The position numbers and the translations under genes were made by a program. A stretch of DNA of 64,000 nucleotides from Alitta virens (lineage: Eukaryota; Annelida; Polychaeta; Phyllodocida; Nereididae). Of this stretch, positions 47,921 through 59,858 are shown one piece after another. The stretch is from contig OW028584.1 of assembly GCA_932294295.1 (NCBI GenBank), positions 25,653,638 to 25,717,637 of the forward strand, given 5' to 3'. Below the pieces are notes generated by a model. That model was given only the letters and a program-made list of their open reading frames with translations. It did not search any database and was not told the origin of the DNA. The number at the start of each line of letters is the position of its first letter. Position 1 is the first letter of the stretch.

Positions 47921-48325
47921 GGAAGTGTCCCATGGCAAGACGATTTGATTTGAGAAGCTTCTGGACGTGTGCCTTCATCTTCATTGGGTGTCTTCTCTGC
48001 TGTACCTTCTCACGGGGTGCCTGGTTCTTCTTCCTTGAACCCTCCTTCAGTGGTGTCTTTGCTGTCTGCCAGTGACAACCTTCCTGCCAGGTCGACTCCG
48101 CTCAAAATGAGCCAGCTGATGAACTCTTCCTTCCGTATGACTCAGATGTCTCCGAAGAAGTAATCACCTTATCCTGTTTCTGTTGCAGAAGATGTTCCAG
48201 AAGAAAAAAAAAGAAAACTCCAAAAGAATGTATGGCCTTTTTCAGGGCCACCAAATCCTCCCAAGAGAGCACACCATGTACACATCTTTGTGTGACAAAT
48301 CAAAAAAAAAAATAGTCCCTTCTTC

Positions 48326-48875
48326 TTACCCAGAATCTGCCTGCCCTGCACTGGAACTGTCATTCAAGTTGGGCAGTTGCTTCTTGCTCTTCACAATCTT
48401 CTTCTTTAGGTTGACAGCTTGACGAGACTGCACCTTGGAGATGTGTTGCTCAAGGAACCCAAAGTTGGCGAACTTCTTCTCCTTCGCAGTCGGATTTCTC
48501 TTGGCTGTACCGAAAGGGCCTTGCTTGATGAGCTTCCCAGCACTGGTTCTGATAGACTCAAGCCAGGTCTTCAACTGTAGCCCAGTACAGGGGACACTGA
48601 GCAGAAGACTTGGCATCGGACTTGGCAGAAGACCTGGCAGGAGACTTGGCAGGAGACCTGGCAGGAGATGTGGCAGGAGACCTGGCAGGAGACTTGGCAG
48701 GAGACCAGGGTGGAGATGTGGCAGGAGCCTGATAAGTAGAACTGGTAGGACTAGCAGGAGCTGCAGGAACACTGGATTCTTCAGACTCCAACAATTCTTC
48801 CCCAGAGGCAAATGCAGAAGGCTATTCTTCTGTGACTTTTTTCTTTCCAAGATTGCGTCCCTTCTTGGGTCCCAT
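48326..48875 (-). pseudogene. Harbinger accessory (Myb-like) protein, decayed
   Basis: Convergent to the transposase, the minus strand starts MGPKKGRNLGKKK, hits a stop at codon 17, resumes with EELLESEESSVPAAP, then an SPA-R/K/T repeat of five-residue pieces (SPARSPAKSPARS), a frameshift near 48563, and TWLESIRTSAGKLIKQ, FANFGFLEQHISKVQSRQAV and LKKKIVKSKKQLPNLNDSSS. PIF/Harbinger elements usually carry a second gene for a Myb/SANT-like DNA-binding partner, and position and orientation fit that. I do not see a clear Myb tryptophan array, so the family call rests mainly on context. Terminal inverted repeats were not found. Confidence 0.55.
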
Positions 48876-49019
48876 GGTGAAATGGTAAAGTTGAAACAGA
48901 AAACAGCAACAGCAGCAGCAGCAGCAGAGAAGAACACGGCGAGGTCGATCAGTTTCTATCAAAGGCAGAGATGTGAATGAAGTTTGCCTCACTGCGAATG
49001 ATTATGTACTGCTAGCTGA

Positions 49020-49300
49020 GGTCACGTGATGAGCCAACCGGCCCTGCAACCGTCCTTCACCCATCGTTCACCTAGCAGCCGGTGACTTACTCGTGGCACA
49101 CGCGAGTCACATGCAGCATATGTAGGTATTGATTTTTCTATATGTAGAAACTGGTGACTTATCCGTGGTTCACGTGAGTGCACACATAGAAGCCAACGGT
49201 TTAATCGTGACACACGTACCTCTCCCGCCGGGTTCTTGACACCCACGTGTGCAACGGTTAACCAGACAGCTTCTACCAGTGTCTCACGTGTGACTTGGCG
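49020..49300. repeat. CACGTG-rich repeats
   Basis: Diverged units of about 65-70 bp contain GGTGACTTA..CGTGG..CACG and GTGACACACGT. CACGTG occurs several times (49023, 49167, 49243, 49286). The stretch is GC-rich relative to its surroundings. Possibly the promoter or leader repeats of a retroelement, or a cis-regulatory cluster. Confidence 0.5.
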
Positions 49301-49574
49301 TATGCCACGAGTGCCTCTATGGTAATGACGGCTTCACTACGATTGCTAACTATCACCTGCGAGTTTTCTACGGAAGTTTTGAACATGAGCAAAACATCTG
49401 TCGATTTTGGCGGTTGTTCTCGATTCGGGGCCGGCAGCGAGGAATCGAGTATTTGTGTTCACCATCTTCTACGACAACCTCCCGATAACCACGGTTGCAG
49501 TACAGATGCCCAATTTTGTGTAATATTACATCATTCTACAAGCGCAATACGGCTTCACCGGGAAAACCGGCTGT

Positions 49575-49885
49575 GTGGGAACCCCCCTTTTACCTTTGAA
49601 GCAATTAGAAATCTTGTCTATAAATTCAGTGAAAGGATTAACAGGTCTGAAAATAGTATTATTATAAATGTTATTAGTAGTGACGCCTTTTGGCATTCTT
49701 ACATTAGAAGACATTGGGAGTCATTGTTATATTTGTATTGGATGAGCAGTTGAGTTGTACTGTTGTTTTGTGAATTCGCTTTTACAGTGCCATACAGTAA
49801 TACTAAGTAGTTATGTAGTGATTAGAAGGAAATGGACCCCCATATATTGTAAATAATGTATGTGTGTGTGTCTGCAATAAAGATT
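49575..49885 (+). mobile_element. LINE 3' end
   Basis: The plus strand encodes FEAIRNLVYKFSERINRSEN and SYIRRHWESLLYLYW, a C-terminal motif seen in some CR1/L2-type reverse transcriptases, then a short 3' region ending in CAATAAAGATTAATAAATA. The open frame extends upstream to 49295 without recognisable domains. Confidence 0.5.
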
Positions 49886-50149
49886 AATAAATACATATTC
49901 AGTGTGATACAATTGTCTTGTACAGGTTAAGTTTTGTACTCTGAAAAATGGTTTTACATTGATTAAAAACAGCGTCGTAAGAAAAATAACCTTAAGTAGC
50001 ATGATAATCTTTCACAAATAATTTTAGTTTTAGACCTGTGCATTGTCAGGCCATGCTAATAACGTGCATTATACATGAGATGATTATCTTCCAAAAACAT
50101 TTGAGTGTTTGTGTTGTAACTTTAACAAATGAACTTTAATATTTCATTT

Positions 50150-50425
50150 ATCTATATGTATTTATTGGTAGATATACTAGGTTTTTGCATAGAATTCATC
50201 TGTTACATGTATGATTTTACAATCTATCTATATATTTATTGGTAGATATACTAGGTTTTTGCATAGAATTCATCTGTTACATGTATGATTTTACAATCTA
50301 TCTATATATTTATTGGTAGATATACTATTTTTTGCATAGAATTCATCTGTTACATGTATGATTTTACAATCTATCTATATATTTATTGGTAGATGTACTA
50401 AGTTTATGTATGATTTTACAATAAA
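50150..50425 (+). repeat. ~74-bp tandem repeat, 3.5 copies
   Basis: GCATAGAATTCATCTGTTAC recurs with a period of about 73-74 bp, and each unit also contains TATTTATTGGTAGATATACT. The copies are almost identical, so the amplification is recent. Confidence 0.92.
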
Positions 50426-50429
50426 TTTG

Positions 50430-51085
50430 CGAAAAGAAAATGATTGTCTTTTCAACGTGGTGAAGCTGATGGCGTGATAAAACTGTTTAAATTTATTTTC
50501 AAACACCTATTTGCTGAAATGTTTACAGTAAACATTTTTATAAGATTTCCTTGTGGTTGGGGACTGAAAGTTCCGATGCATTGTGACAATATCATACCAG
50601 TTAAGGTTAAACTATCTCAACTAATTATGTTATAATTGACTCTATGTTATACAATAAAGTTGAGAACTCATTGAATTTTAAAAACCGCTTTTTTGATTTA
50701 TGACTATAATAAAAAACCTACATTGCTGAGAATTTTATCCGACAGCTATGCAAAATACAAGAAATGTGGTGTGGTACCAAGGACTGACAGGAGATTGCCA
50801 ACCAATTTCAAGATGATTTAGCCAAGTTCAAAGATTTATTAAGACGTTGTAATTCCTTAGAAAGGTGTAATTGTGGATCATGTATAATCTGTCAGCAAAA
50901 TAATTTATGATCATTGAGTAGTTAAGTCATAATCTCATTCTAATTATCTGTATATATATCTTCTTTCATTGTTATTGTTATTTTTACCAGTCGGCTAATA
51001 GCTTATGTTTTATTGTTTTGTCTTGCACCTCCAACTATAAATAAAGTTTTATCTTATCTTATCTTATCTTATCTTATCTTATCTT
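50430..51085 (+). mobile_element. LINE 3' end with TTATC tail
   Basis: Near 50812-50909 the plus strand reads DDLAKFKDLLRRCNSLERC, then NCGSCIICQQNN, cysteine-containing and like the extreme C-terminus of some LINE reverse transcriptases. The 3' region (GGCTAATAGCTTATGTT, AATAAAGTTTTATC) resembles that at 44150-44215 and ends in TTATC repeats (51048-51085). It marks a second copy of the same or a related LINE family. Confidence 0.65.
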
Positions 51086-51413
51086 CTGCCTTAGAGCCAG
51101 TCCTTTGAAATGTTGCTGCTACTGACATGGAATATTTGGCAAAAATAAAAGAAAATCAAATCAAATAGAAATTGTTTGAGTTAAAAACTTTTTATAAATA
51201 ACCTACAACTCTAGCCAGTACAACTCTTTAGTGAATGAATTTGTAGGATGATATTATGTCCATTATATGGCAATCAATGGCAATTCTAAAAAAAAAGAAG
51301 TGACAAGCACTTTAATTTTTTAGCTATCCTGTACTGGTATCATGTCCGAATAATATTTTTTGCATAATGTACAATTAAGATGACAGACACACAATCCTAC
51401 ACGTTACAAATAT

Positions 51414-53528
51414 TTACTTTAATATCAACCTTTTTCGCCATCTTTCCTTCATTTGTTTACTGGTTGTTATATAATGATCTATAATAACATAATGTCCATC
51501 AGATGCATAATTGTTGATGCCTGGTAAGTTGACTCTTTTGATGTGGCATTTGTCCATCAGTAATGCTGTTGCTACATCCTCCAATGGGAAGTATTTGTGG
51601 TCAGGTTTTTCTACATTTAATGCTGCGCATCTTGCCGCTTCGATCGAAAACAAGTACCCGCTTCCAACGCAATACCTCGGATAGGGCACTTTCGGGTCCC
51701 AATATGTTCCATCGACATACCATTTATGCTCTGCATCATCATAGGGATATGCTATTACACATTTACCGTACATTTTCCAAATATTTAAGTACGGTAGCTT
51801 TATTTGAAGTATAGGAAGATTGATGAAACAGTCGTCATCCGTCTTAAGAATCCACTGCGGTTTAGTTCGCATTCGCGTTACGATATGGAAAATAACGGCT
51901 GTTTTGTAAGGTAATATGCTATCCATTTGTTTATATCGTTCAGTTTGGTTAATAAACACCATATCTCTGTGATGGTTACTTTCCAAAATAAGATCGTCAT
52001 TTGGCTCACCGATGATGAATCTATAACCTATGTTCTTAGGTATGTTCTGAAGATAAGTTTCACGTATTCCCATTCGTCGGTCCAGCATTTCCTCACCAGA
52101 ATGGATTCCTATGAATAAGCCAGAGCAAGTAATGGGAACCGAACCAAAGGTTCTTACTGGAGTTTTGCCAAACATGAAGACAAACTCATTCTTTGACATC
52201 AGGTGCAACTCTTGAACATTGTCATCAAATGCACCAAGTTTTGGCAATTGGTGTTTGTTTATGGTATTTGACTTAACATTTATTTCACTACCCTCTTTGT
52301 TTTTCAGCATCCCAGGGAAATGATCTTGAATGTCTTTTAGTGATTCTTGGATATATTTACCAGATGGGGCCAAACCTTTGTTGTTGTTGTTTAAAGATTT
52401 CATGATATTTTCTGCTTCATTCCACGAAGAATGTTGAATTTTCTTTCGGGCTTCTTCAAAAGCATTTTCCTTTATTTTTGATTTTGCATAATTTTCACCT
52501 TGTTTTGCATCTGGGTTAAATCCACCATCTTTGGATTTAATCACTGGTTTGGCATGTTGTTCCTCTGTGTTATTGTTGAACATGGCATTTGTACCATTTC
52601 TCGACGATTCTTTGCTATTGTTCGGCCTGGAATCTTCACCATATTTAATCGTTGGAATGTCTTGGTTGCGTTTGGTATAATTCCTCAATGATATATGAGA
52701 ATGATTTTCTGCTGCTTTATGTGGGATGTGATCCTCAATTAATTTCTCATACTCCTTTTTTAAAATTGGCTTGGCTTGTGCTATTAATTGATCAGCTTCC
52801 ATTAAATTTGATTCAAGAATTTCGCCCGATTTTGTTTTACCGTCTGCATCTGGGGACGAATTTGAATTATTTTTACTTGTAGGAGTGCTGTCCTCTCGTG
52901 GATATGCACCAACACTGCCCTCTGGTGATGTCTGAAATTCATAGTCATGATCATACTCATAAGCGTAATCCTCATCACTCTGAGATAGATATTCTTGTTT
53001 ATCGTTGTGCCACTCCTGGAGGTGTGCATTTAGCTTGATCATGGTCCTTCTGTCACCACCTCTGGCGCCCTCTGTTGCTTTTATTTTATATGAATCCAAA
53101 CTGCCTCCTTGTGGAATGTCCTTGAACTTTTGTTCTTCCTCTTCAATGGATTCTTCACGTTTTTCATCCAAATCTTGCTCATCTTTGGTTTGTCCCGTTT
53201 TAGTATTTTCATCATCTGAATTTCCATATGCTTGTAAAACAGTTTTCTCTGGTTGAGCCTCTTGTCTCGTAGGCTTATTTATGTCAACAAGAATCTTATT
53301 GACATGTTTGTTTTCTAAAAAATCATTACTTTCTCCCTTTTGGTTAATCGCTTTTATTTCTTTTGGCTTAAATATTTGATGTTTGTGAAATAACATATCA
53401 TCACGAGAATGTCCAATGTTTTTCTTTATCGTTATGTAATATATAGCCAAGCACGTGATGAGAATGTGACCAAGAAATAATGCCCTTAAGAAGAGCTTCT
53501 TTGATTGTCGTCTGCTCATGCTGCACAT
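51414..53528 (-). CDS. GT31 (beta-1,3-galactosyltransferase-like) with very long stem
   Basis: A single coding exon of 704 residues. A possible acceptor (TCAATTTTAG/GTCATAAGG at 53543) supports starting at ATG 53528 (next ATG 53519) and not at the more distal in-frame ATG at 53561. Residues ~12-34 form a transmembrane signal anchor, giving a type II Golgi protein. Residues ~35-460 are a charged stem rich in Lys, Glu, Asp, Asn and Gln with no domain I recognise. Residues ~464-704 are the catalytic domain: RRMGIRETY, ILKTDDDCFIN (DxD-type metal/UDP-sugar site ~564-566), YPRYCVGSGYLFS and LEDVATA. The family transfers Gal, GalNAc or GlcNAc in beta-1,3 linkage; donor and acceptor cannot be told. 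Usual members are ~330-500 residues, so the stem is exceptional. Confidence 0.92.
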   Translation of the reverse strand: MCSMSRRQSKKLFLRALFLGHILITCLAIYYITIKKNIGHSRDDMLFHKHQIFKPKEIKAINQKGESNDFLENKHVNKILVDINKPTRQEAQPEKTVLQAYGNSDDENTKTGQTKDEQDLDEKREESIEEEEQKFKDIPQGGSLDSYKIKATEGARGGDRRTMIKLNAHLQEWHNDKQEYLSQSDEDYAYEYDHDYEFQTSPEGSVGAYPREDSTPTSKNNSNSSPDADGKTKSGEILESNLMEADQLIAQAKPILKKEYEKLIEDHIPHKAAENHSHISLRNYTKRNQDIPTIKYGEDSRPNNSKESSRNGTNAMFNNNTEEQHAKPVIKSKDGGFNPDAKQGENYAKSKIKENAFEEARKKIQHSSWNEAENIMKSLNNNNKGLAPSGKYIQESLKDIQDHFPGMLKNKEGSEINVKSNTINKHQLPKLGAFDDNVQELHLMSKNEFVFMFGKTPVRTFGSVPITCSGLFIGIHSGEEMLDRRMGIRETYLQNIPKNIGYRFIIGEPNDDLILESNHHRDMVFINQTERYKQMDSILPYKTAVIFHIVTRMRTKPQWILKTDDDCFINLPILQIKLPYLNIWKMYGKCVIAYPYDDAEHKWYVDGTYWDPKVPYPRYCVGSGYLFSIEAARCAALNVEKPDHKYFPLEDVATALLMDKCHIKRVNLPGINNYASDGHYVIIDHYITTSKQMKERWRKRLILK

Positions 53529-53541
53529 TGTTCCCTTATGA

Positions 53542-54494
53542 CCTAAAATTGAAAGAACCAAATTGTGAATAGCATCTCAAAATAAATAGTGTTATTTCCT
53601 GATGAACATGTGAGGTCTTTTGTTATTGAAGGATATCATGCTCTATTGTCTAATTGAGACCAGTGCTAGTCTAATGTAAATGGTTTCTTCGTATCTACAT
53701 ATTTAACCCAGACCTCAAGCTATAACCAATATATATTACAGATTTGGCTACCAAATTTGAGAAAGTCTTTCATAGTAGCCAAATTCATAGAACTTTGATT
53801 TAAGAAGTTTATATTTTACTGAATTTTCACATCAATTGAAGGGTTTGGTGCATCAAATATCTCACCATTTTCTTTGCAATTACAGCAGATTTCATTGACA
53901 TGGAAAATAAATCAAGGTGACATAGATATATGAATGCAGAAGCTATCCAATGTGAGATCTGCTGCTGGATTCACATGACGTCATCTGGATTTTTTTTCCA
54001 AATCCAGTCAATGACATCTGCTGTATTTTCTTAAATTTGTGATTCAGTAACATTATTAAGACATTAAATATTTCACTTTTCTCAAACATTTAATGTTTAT
54101 TTTCTCTAAGTTGCATCTAAAAAAGAACAAAGGACATCACAATTAGTAATATGTTAGACTTGATGTCAAGAATGATTGACAGGTCTTATCGAAAAAGTTA
54201 ATTAGTCTTAGCCTGTCATTGCATTCTTCATAATAACATACTCAAAACATTTTCCCTTAAAAGATGAAACTAATCGACGAATAAAAAAAAAACAGCTATG
54301 AGAGGCCTGTTACTAATTAGTTAAATGATATGTGTCAAAAAGATTTAATTGCTTATGTGATAGATAACTCAGGATAACTAATTAACTTAGTCTTAAATTA
54401 TGGCTGAGGCCATACATATGTGTAGCCTAATTTAAGTGCATTAAAAATATATGTACGTTCAATTTCTACCAGAAAATATTATTTCAAACTCACC
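53542..54494 (-). other. 5' intron and candidate untranslated exon of the GT31 gene
   Basis: The minus strand has a perfect donor, CGAACAG/GTGAGTTTG, with the exon ending at 54494, facing the acceptor at 53543. The exon extends to higher coordinates by an unknown length and would be untranslated. The intron (54493-53543) contains a repeat relative at 53950-54040. Confidence 0.5.
53950..54040. repeat. Relative of fold-back family B
   Basis: CTGGATTCACATGACGTCATC at about 53965-53985 matches the arm of the element at 1680-1820. A partial inverted partner (AAATCCAGTCAATGACATCTG) follows after about 15 bp, so it is a shorter or damaged hairpin of the same kind. Confidence 0.55.
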
Positions 54495-57400
54495 TGTTCG
54501 AGTTTATACCGCAAGAACATGTTATGAATATCATGATAACTCATGAACAGCTAATATGGAAGTAAATGATAAGTTAATGATGGTAACAGGTGTTGAAAAG
54601 TCCTATGAAATGTGGTCATATACAAATTGCTTTGAAAAGATATCTTTCTCTTTGAATAATAAGTCGCCAGCTGACATGGCTTAAAGGTGGATTTCTATTC
54701 ACACACGACTTTCATTTAGAGGTAGACGGAAAGAATATATTTAAAATATTTTTTTAATTTGATTAAAGTCAATTCATTAAACAGGTGTTTTCAGTATTTT
54801 ATTCTATGTCTGATGGAAAGGACTATGTTTAGCATTCAGTCTCGTCGTGTAAATGATTTAATGTCAGAATTCCCTCATTTATTTATGCAAGCGTGTTGAT
54901 ATAGTATACTATACACCACCAAACCTTTAACTGCCACTGATTTGAAAAATACTGATATTAAGAAGTGATATATTGGTCAATTCTCGTTTTTAGATAGAAT
55001 ACCACTTGACAGAACCAATAAATAATTTAGGTGTAGAATAATATAAATGGTGAATAAACATAGCCAATATGCAGTTTTACTGGATTCAGTTGGTGATATT
55101 TGGCTCTCAAGATTGATCTTGGCATGCAATGTTTGATATAATAACAAATTACTTGAAACTACCATAAATTAACTTCTAGTTAACATTTTTTTCAAAACTT
55201 TAAACATATTCTGATATCTCCGGCTGAGGGTTTTTTTTTCTACAACATATTTCAAGTCAATTTTTATTTTATCGTTACTTTTTTTAATGTTTAATAAATT
55301 TTCATCCTCACTACTACAACAAATATGCAGTTTAATTGAATTGTCAAGGCATATACCCATACTTGGTGTCAGCTGAACATCTTTTGTGAATGCTTACATT
55401 ATCCATGCCAATTGTAATTAATGCATATTGTAAGAATGGTTATAAACATGAATGAATAAATGAGGACACCCCTGTATTGTCAAAATATCAAAATGATAAC
55501 GATTTTATCCTCTGTCTCTCTTTTTGTGCATTAAAAGGAAATTAATTAATTTGACAATTCCCTGGATCCACAGTACTAAAAACGCCGAAAAATAAAAGAT
55601 GTGAACAAACTTAATTTTCTCAGCCTACGCGTATCATAGATATAGCATCTCTGCCACTATGAGAATCCCGTTTCCTTGGCAACAATTTAATACTAAGATT
55701 TTATGCTTTGGCCTCCTCTTGTTGTCGTTCTCACAGATTTGAAAATTTTCCGCCGTTGCTTGTAGAGCGATTAACAAAAAAAGTCCCTCATTTGCCACCA
55801 AACTCGCCAAATCATTGTGTATCATGGCACTAAACCGAATCACCTTTTCTCGTACACTTTCATCGCCAAATTATGTAATAATCAACAATTATCAAACTTA
55901 ATCTCGATCAATTGCCTTTCAAGATGTCGGTGTTAAATGCAGACCAGAGGTAAACCAATCATGAATAAGCATGGTGCTATATATATATAAATATATATAT
56001 ATATATTTGGCTTGTATGATATGGCTATATGGAACTAAGTTAATTTTTCAAATTTAAACGTAATCTGATATCTCCAGCTGAGTGAAAATTAGTATGAGTA
56101 ATTTAGTACCAACTTATATATAATTATATCAACTTGGTGTTTCATGATATTAGTATTTTAAACTAAAAAAGTTGTTTTTCTTCTTGCAAATAAAAAAAAA
56201 TGGAACCAGGTTTTTTTTCCATTTACTTGTCTTTTGTCTGATAGCATCTAAATCCTACATTTTACAGTATTTCACCTATTCCCAGCCATGGGAGTGAAAA
56301 CAAATTAATAAATACATAATGAAATTACCGTTTAATTTAATAGAAATTATGCATATGGCTATTGCAAACTTATTTTAATATGGCCTAATTTTGAATAGGT
56401 ATAACATCACTATTTCTTTAAAACTCAGTGCAGTTTGATTTCATATTAATTAATAAATCCTAGTACTTTTTTGAGCAATTCGGCTTACATTTTGTACTTA
56501 TCTTTTGTTCAACAAAATAAATTATTATAAATACATTTAACAGTCAGCAGAAATTTCAAGTTGATCTTTCTGCAAAAACGCTAATTTATTTATAAGGTGT
56601 GAGCAATATAGAAAATATCGGTGGAGAGGGCGTGGCTAAACTGACCGATTGGGAACACATAAAAAAATATCTATCAGCTCTTGATCAATCAGCGATCTGC
56701 GTTTTGCATTGACTGAGGATAATATTAGACATCTCTAAATCGATTGGAGAATACAATGCTATAATCAAATGCCAGCTGAAAATATTTTACTCCTACATGT
56801 ATTACATACACTTAGTGCAATTTGCATGAAATTCTGAAAGTTTATGAATTACTTTTTGTCTGACTAAAGCTGAATGTCATGAAATATTTCACAAAAATAA
56901 TATAGGATTCAATAAGTCTTGAAAATTGTTTTATTCATGTGGTATAAGAATATAATATAAAAAAGCTGAAAACTTTATGACAGAATCTTATTAAACACTT
57001 TATATACAATCATTATAAAATAAAATAAAGTACGATATTTCTAATGTGTCCTAACACAAAATGACTAGGCAAGAGTTCAAAAAGCTAAAATCATTACATG
57101 CACAACATTACATCAAACAAACTATTTTCACATTTGTTATTTACATTTAACACACACATTTGTTTGTATTCACCAGTAAAGGCTGAAGAGCAGGTTTTTA
57201 TTACGTAATGCATATATAATATTATTATATTATCTTTATATTGTTTTTAAATGTGAGAAAATACACACCCAAATTGCAATATAATAACTGTTAACCATTT
57301 CAACATATTAAAAAAAAAATCAAAAGTATGAATTGCTTACAAATGCAGGAGTAATAATGAAAGTTAGGATTTTTTTTCTTCTTTTCTAAAAGTTACATAG

Positions 57401-57677
57401 CTAGTTTATTGTATGTAAGACCACTTCAAATTTAACAGAAATCATGTATAAGTATTTAAAAGATACATTGGAAGTAGTAACATCAATAACATACAATATA
57501 TAAAACCACCATGCCATATATAGTATATAATTTATATCATAATTTTGCCTTAATTGCAGCCTTTATCAATCGATCTTAAGTATTGTTAAGGCTGCCAAAC
57601 CTAAAAAAATATACCTTTTAAGGTGTCTGCCATTAATTGAAGCAAAGTCTAGTTATTATAAATAGTTAAGTTAATCT
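54495..57677. other. AT-rich intergenic stretch
   Basis: No gene is supported on either strand. TA-rich repeats lie at 55976-56006. Short frames (55634-55843, 55169-55360) have no recognisable domain. The right part (to about 57677) should contain the 3' untranslated region of the TspO-like gene. Confidence 0.45.
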
Positions 57678-59208
57678 TTAATATAAATCTGAGGAGTATG
57701 TCAGATTGGGCGGGGAGCCCCCTTTTGGTCTTTCATCCAAAGCACCATATGATCTGTTAGTCAGAAACATTGTGCTGCCTGTCCAAATCGGCTCTCTTTT
57801 ATGCCTTAAGGTTGATATGGCTAATTTCAAACCTAAAGCAATACAGGCTGCAATTAATGTCAATGTTGTGAGGATTGTAACTGAAGAATAAGTGTTCCAG
57901 TTGTTCATGACGCTTCCCGAGAGACCGAGAATGAATGCGATGTACCCTGCGAAACAATATCGCGAATACTTGTCTGACACGAAGACGTCGATACAAAAGA
58001 AACTGACAATTACTACAAGTAGAAATCCCACAGTTCCCACCCCAGCTAAATGATCAGCAATGTCAAATCCATAGACAAGCACAGTGTTGAAGCTTAGTAA
58101 TGTCAGGTATAAAAACCAGGTGGCGTACAAGTCCAGCGCGTTGTGCAAAGTCAGTCGACACAACCAGATTTCTTTCGAAGCTTCCTCGCGTTGAAGTATT
58201 AACCCACGCGCATACATTTTTAGCAGAGCGACCACCAGAGTAGCAAACAATACTCCTGTTGTTAACAGACTCAAAATGAAAGTCCAGGCAAAGTTAGCAG
58301 TGTCCAAAACAAACAGCCAACCAATGTTTAGTGCCATCCCAAAACACAAGAGGGTGTATATGTTCCATTTGACATGGCCTGGTGCTATGTAGAGATAACC
58401 ATATGAAGTGAAACGATAGATAGTGGTGAAAGCATATCCAAAAGTGACCAAAAGCCACACAAAAATGAGAGTCCACATTGCAAAATAAGTCCAGTCTGGT
58501 GGGGTGAGGCTTGTGCTATAGAACTTCATTACTTCCAGTGTGCTGTTTGCAAAGACATCTGAAATAAATAAGAAACATGAGACTTTTGCAAAAATATATT
58601 CCAATCCATATTTATTTATTAGCCATATATTTGAAAAGGGTATAACTATTTGCGAGCTTGATCTCAAGAGCTGAAAGTCTTTGCATGATACGTTAAACTG
58701 TTCTTTAGTTCTTCAGTGTTAAACGTTAAACTGTTCTTCAGTTCTTCAGTGTTAAACGTTAAACTGTTCTTCAGTTCTTCAGTGTTAAACGTTAAACTGA
58801 CAGTGCCTTAGGCTTAGTACCTATGCTGATGCATGTAAAGGGTGACTGTGTAAACTGGCCTTTAGCCTAGTCATCTCATCATTATGTTTGCCTCATATAA
58901 GCTGACTCAGCTTCAGGCTAAACTGAACAAATGAAATATCTCCAGAAAATTTTACTGACCTATTAGCATGACCACATAACAGAGATATATTTAATTTCTT
59001 GAAGTTTTTTAAATATATATATATGGTTGAAATTACTGATTTTGACTCCCTTTATTTCTAATTTCTTGCTTGATTGCTTACTTTGTCTAGCACTTGATAG
59101 AGGACCATGGCTGATGAAAGTAAAGATGGCGGTCAAAACAAAAACAAGCACAGCTAGGACAATTGCCCCAATATGGCTGTGCTTGTGGGTATCCTCCATG
59201 CCCAACAT
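57678..59208 (-). CDS. TspO/MBR-like eight-helix membrane protein
   Basis: Exon 1 (ATG 59208 to 59082, donor CAAA/GTAAGC, phase 1) and exon 2 (58558-57678, acceptor TATTTCAG) give 335 residues. An acceptor just upstream (CTTTTTGTTTTCAG, exon from 59217) means an untranslated exon precedes. Hydrophobic segments: ~13-33 (IGAIVLAVLVFVLTAIFTF), ~68-90, ~110-130, ~133-160, ~180-205, and three more before a hydrophilic tail ending in TYSSDLY. SLTPPDWTYFAMWTLIFVW and ALNIGWLFVL resemble the PP-W-x-W and N-x-x-W signatures of TspO/MBR, but the protein is longer than classical five-helix TspO. I place it in the animal TspO-like membrane family, function unknown. The intron holds a 35-bp tandem repeat. 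Confidence 0.82.
58680..58800 (+). repeat. 35-bp tandem repeat, three copies
   Basis: GTTCTTCAGTGTTAAACG with TTAAACTGTTCTTCA is repeated three times, nearly identical, in the intron of the TspO-like gene. Confidence 0.92.
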
Positions 59209-59858
59209 CTTGAGATTCTGAAAACAAAAAGGCAATAATTACAGTATAACATTTTATTGGACAATTACAATATGCATGACTTTTATCTTAGTTGGATGCC
59301 TGTTATATGAGATGTTAAATTGGTGGTGCCTTGTGCTAGGTGTCTATGCCAGGTGAAGCAAAAGACTCCACCACTACATAGGTATCCAATATGGCAGATG
59401 TTATTTATAGATGCACTGACTGTCAAAATTACTATTTTCTAACACTTGTGCATCGAATGATTGAAAATCAGCTTATTTGATCAAGGCACACTAAATATAC
59501 ATAAGTTAATGAACCTATCAGGCATTAATTAAAAAAAAAAAAAATGATGCATTGAAAGAAATCAAGAAGCATTTGAAATACAATCGAAATGGCATCATCA
59601 CCCATTGTTGAGGATTGTGACGTCATCACTTGGTTTGTTTACATATTGGATTTTTTATGGCATGAATAATTAAATACTAGGTGAAGTTTATTTCATAGAG
59701 AAATAGTGACAAATTGAGTGACAATCTAGCTTTAACAAGCCTACTGTCCTTATGATATCCAAAAGGTGCAGAACCCAGGGACGGGGCTTGGTTATCATGC
59801 ATGAGTCATAAGAATAGATGGAGTGTCATAATGACCTAGCTGTCACTGTTATGGCAAC

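Noticed and set aside
48435..48980. Plus-strand frame with GRRPGRR repeats
   Set aside because: Antisense to the SPA-repeat region of the Harbinger accessory pseudogene, which explains its composition.
49295..49560. N-terminal part of a 152-codon frame
   Set aside because: No recognisable domain; only the C-terminal part looks like a LINE end, so the upstream extension is probably fortuitous.
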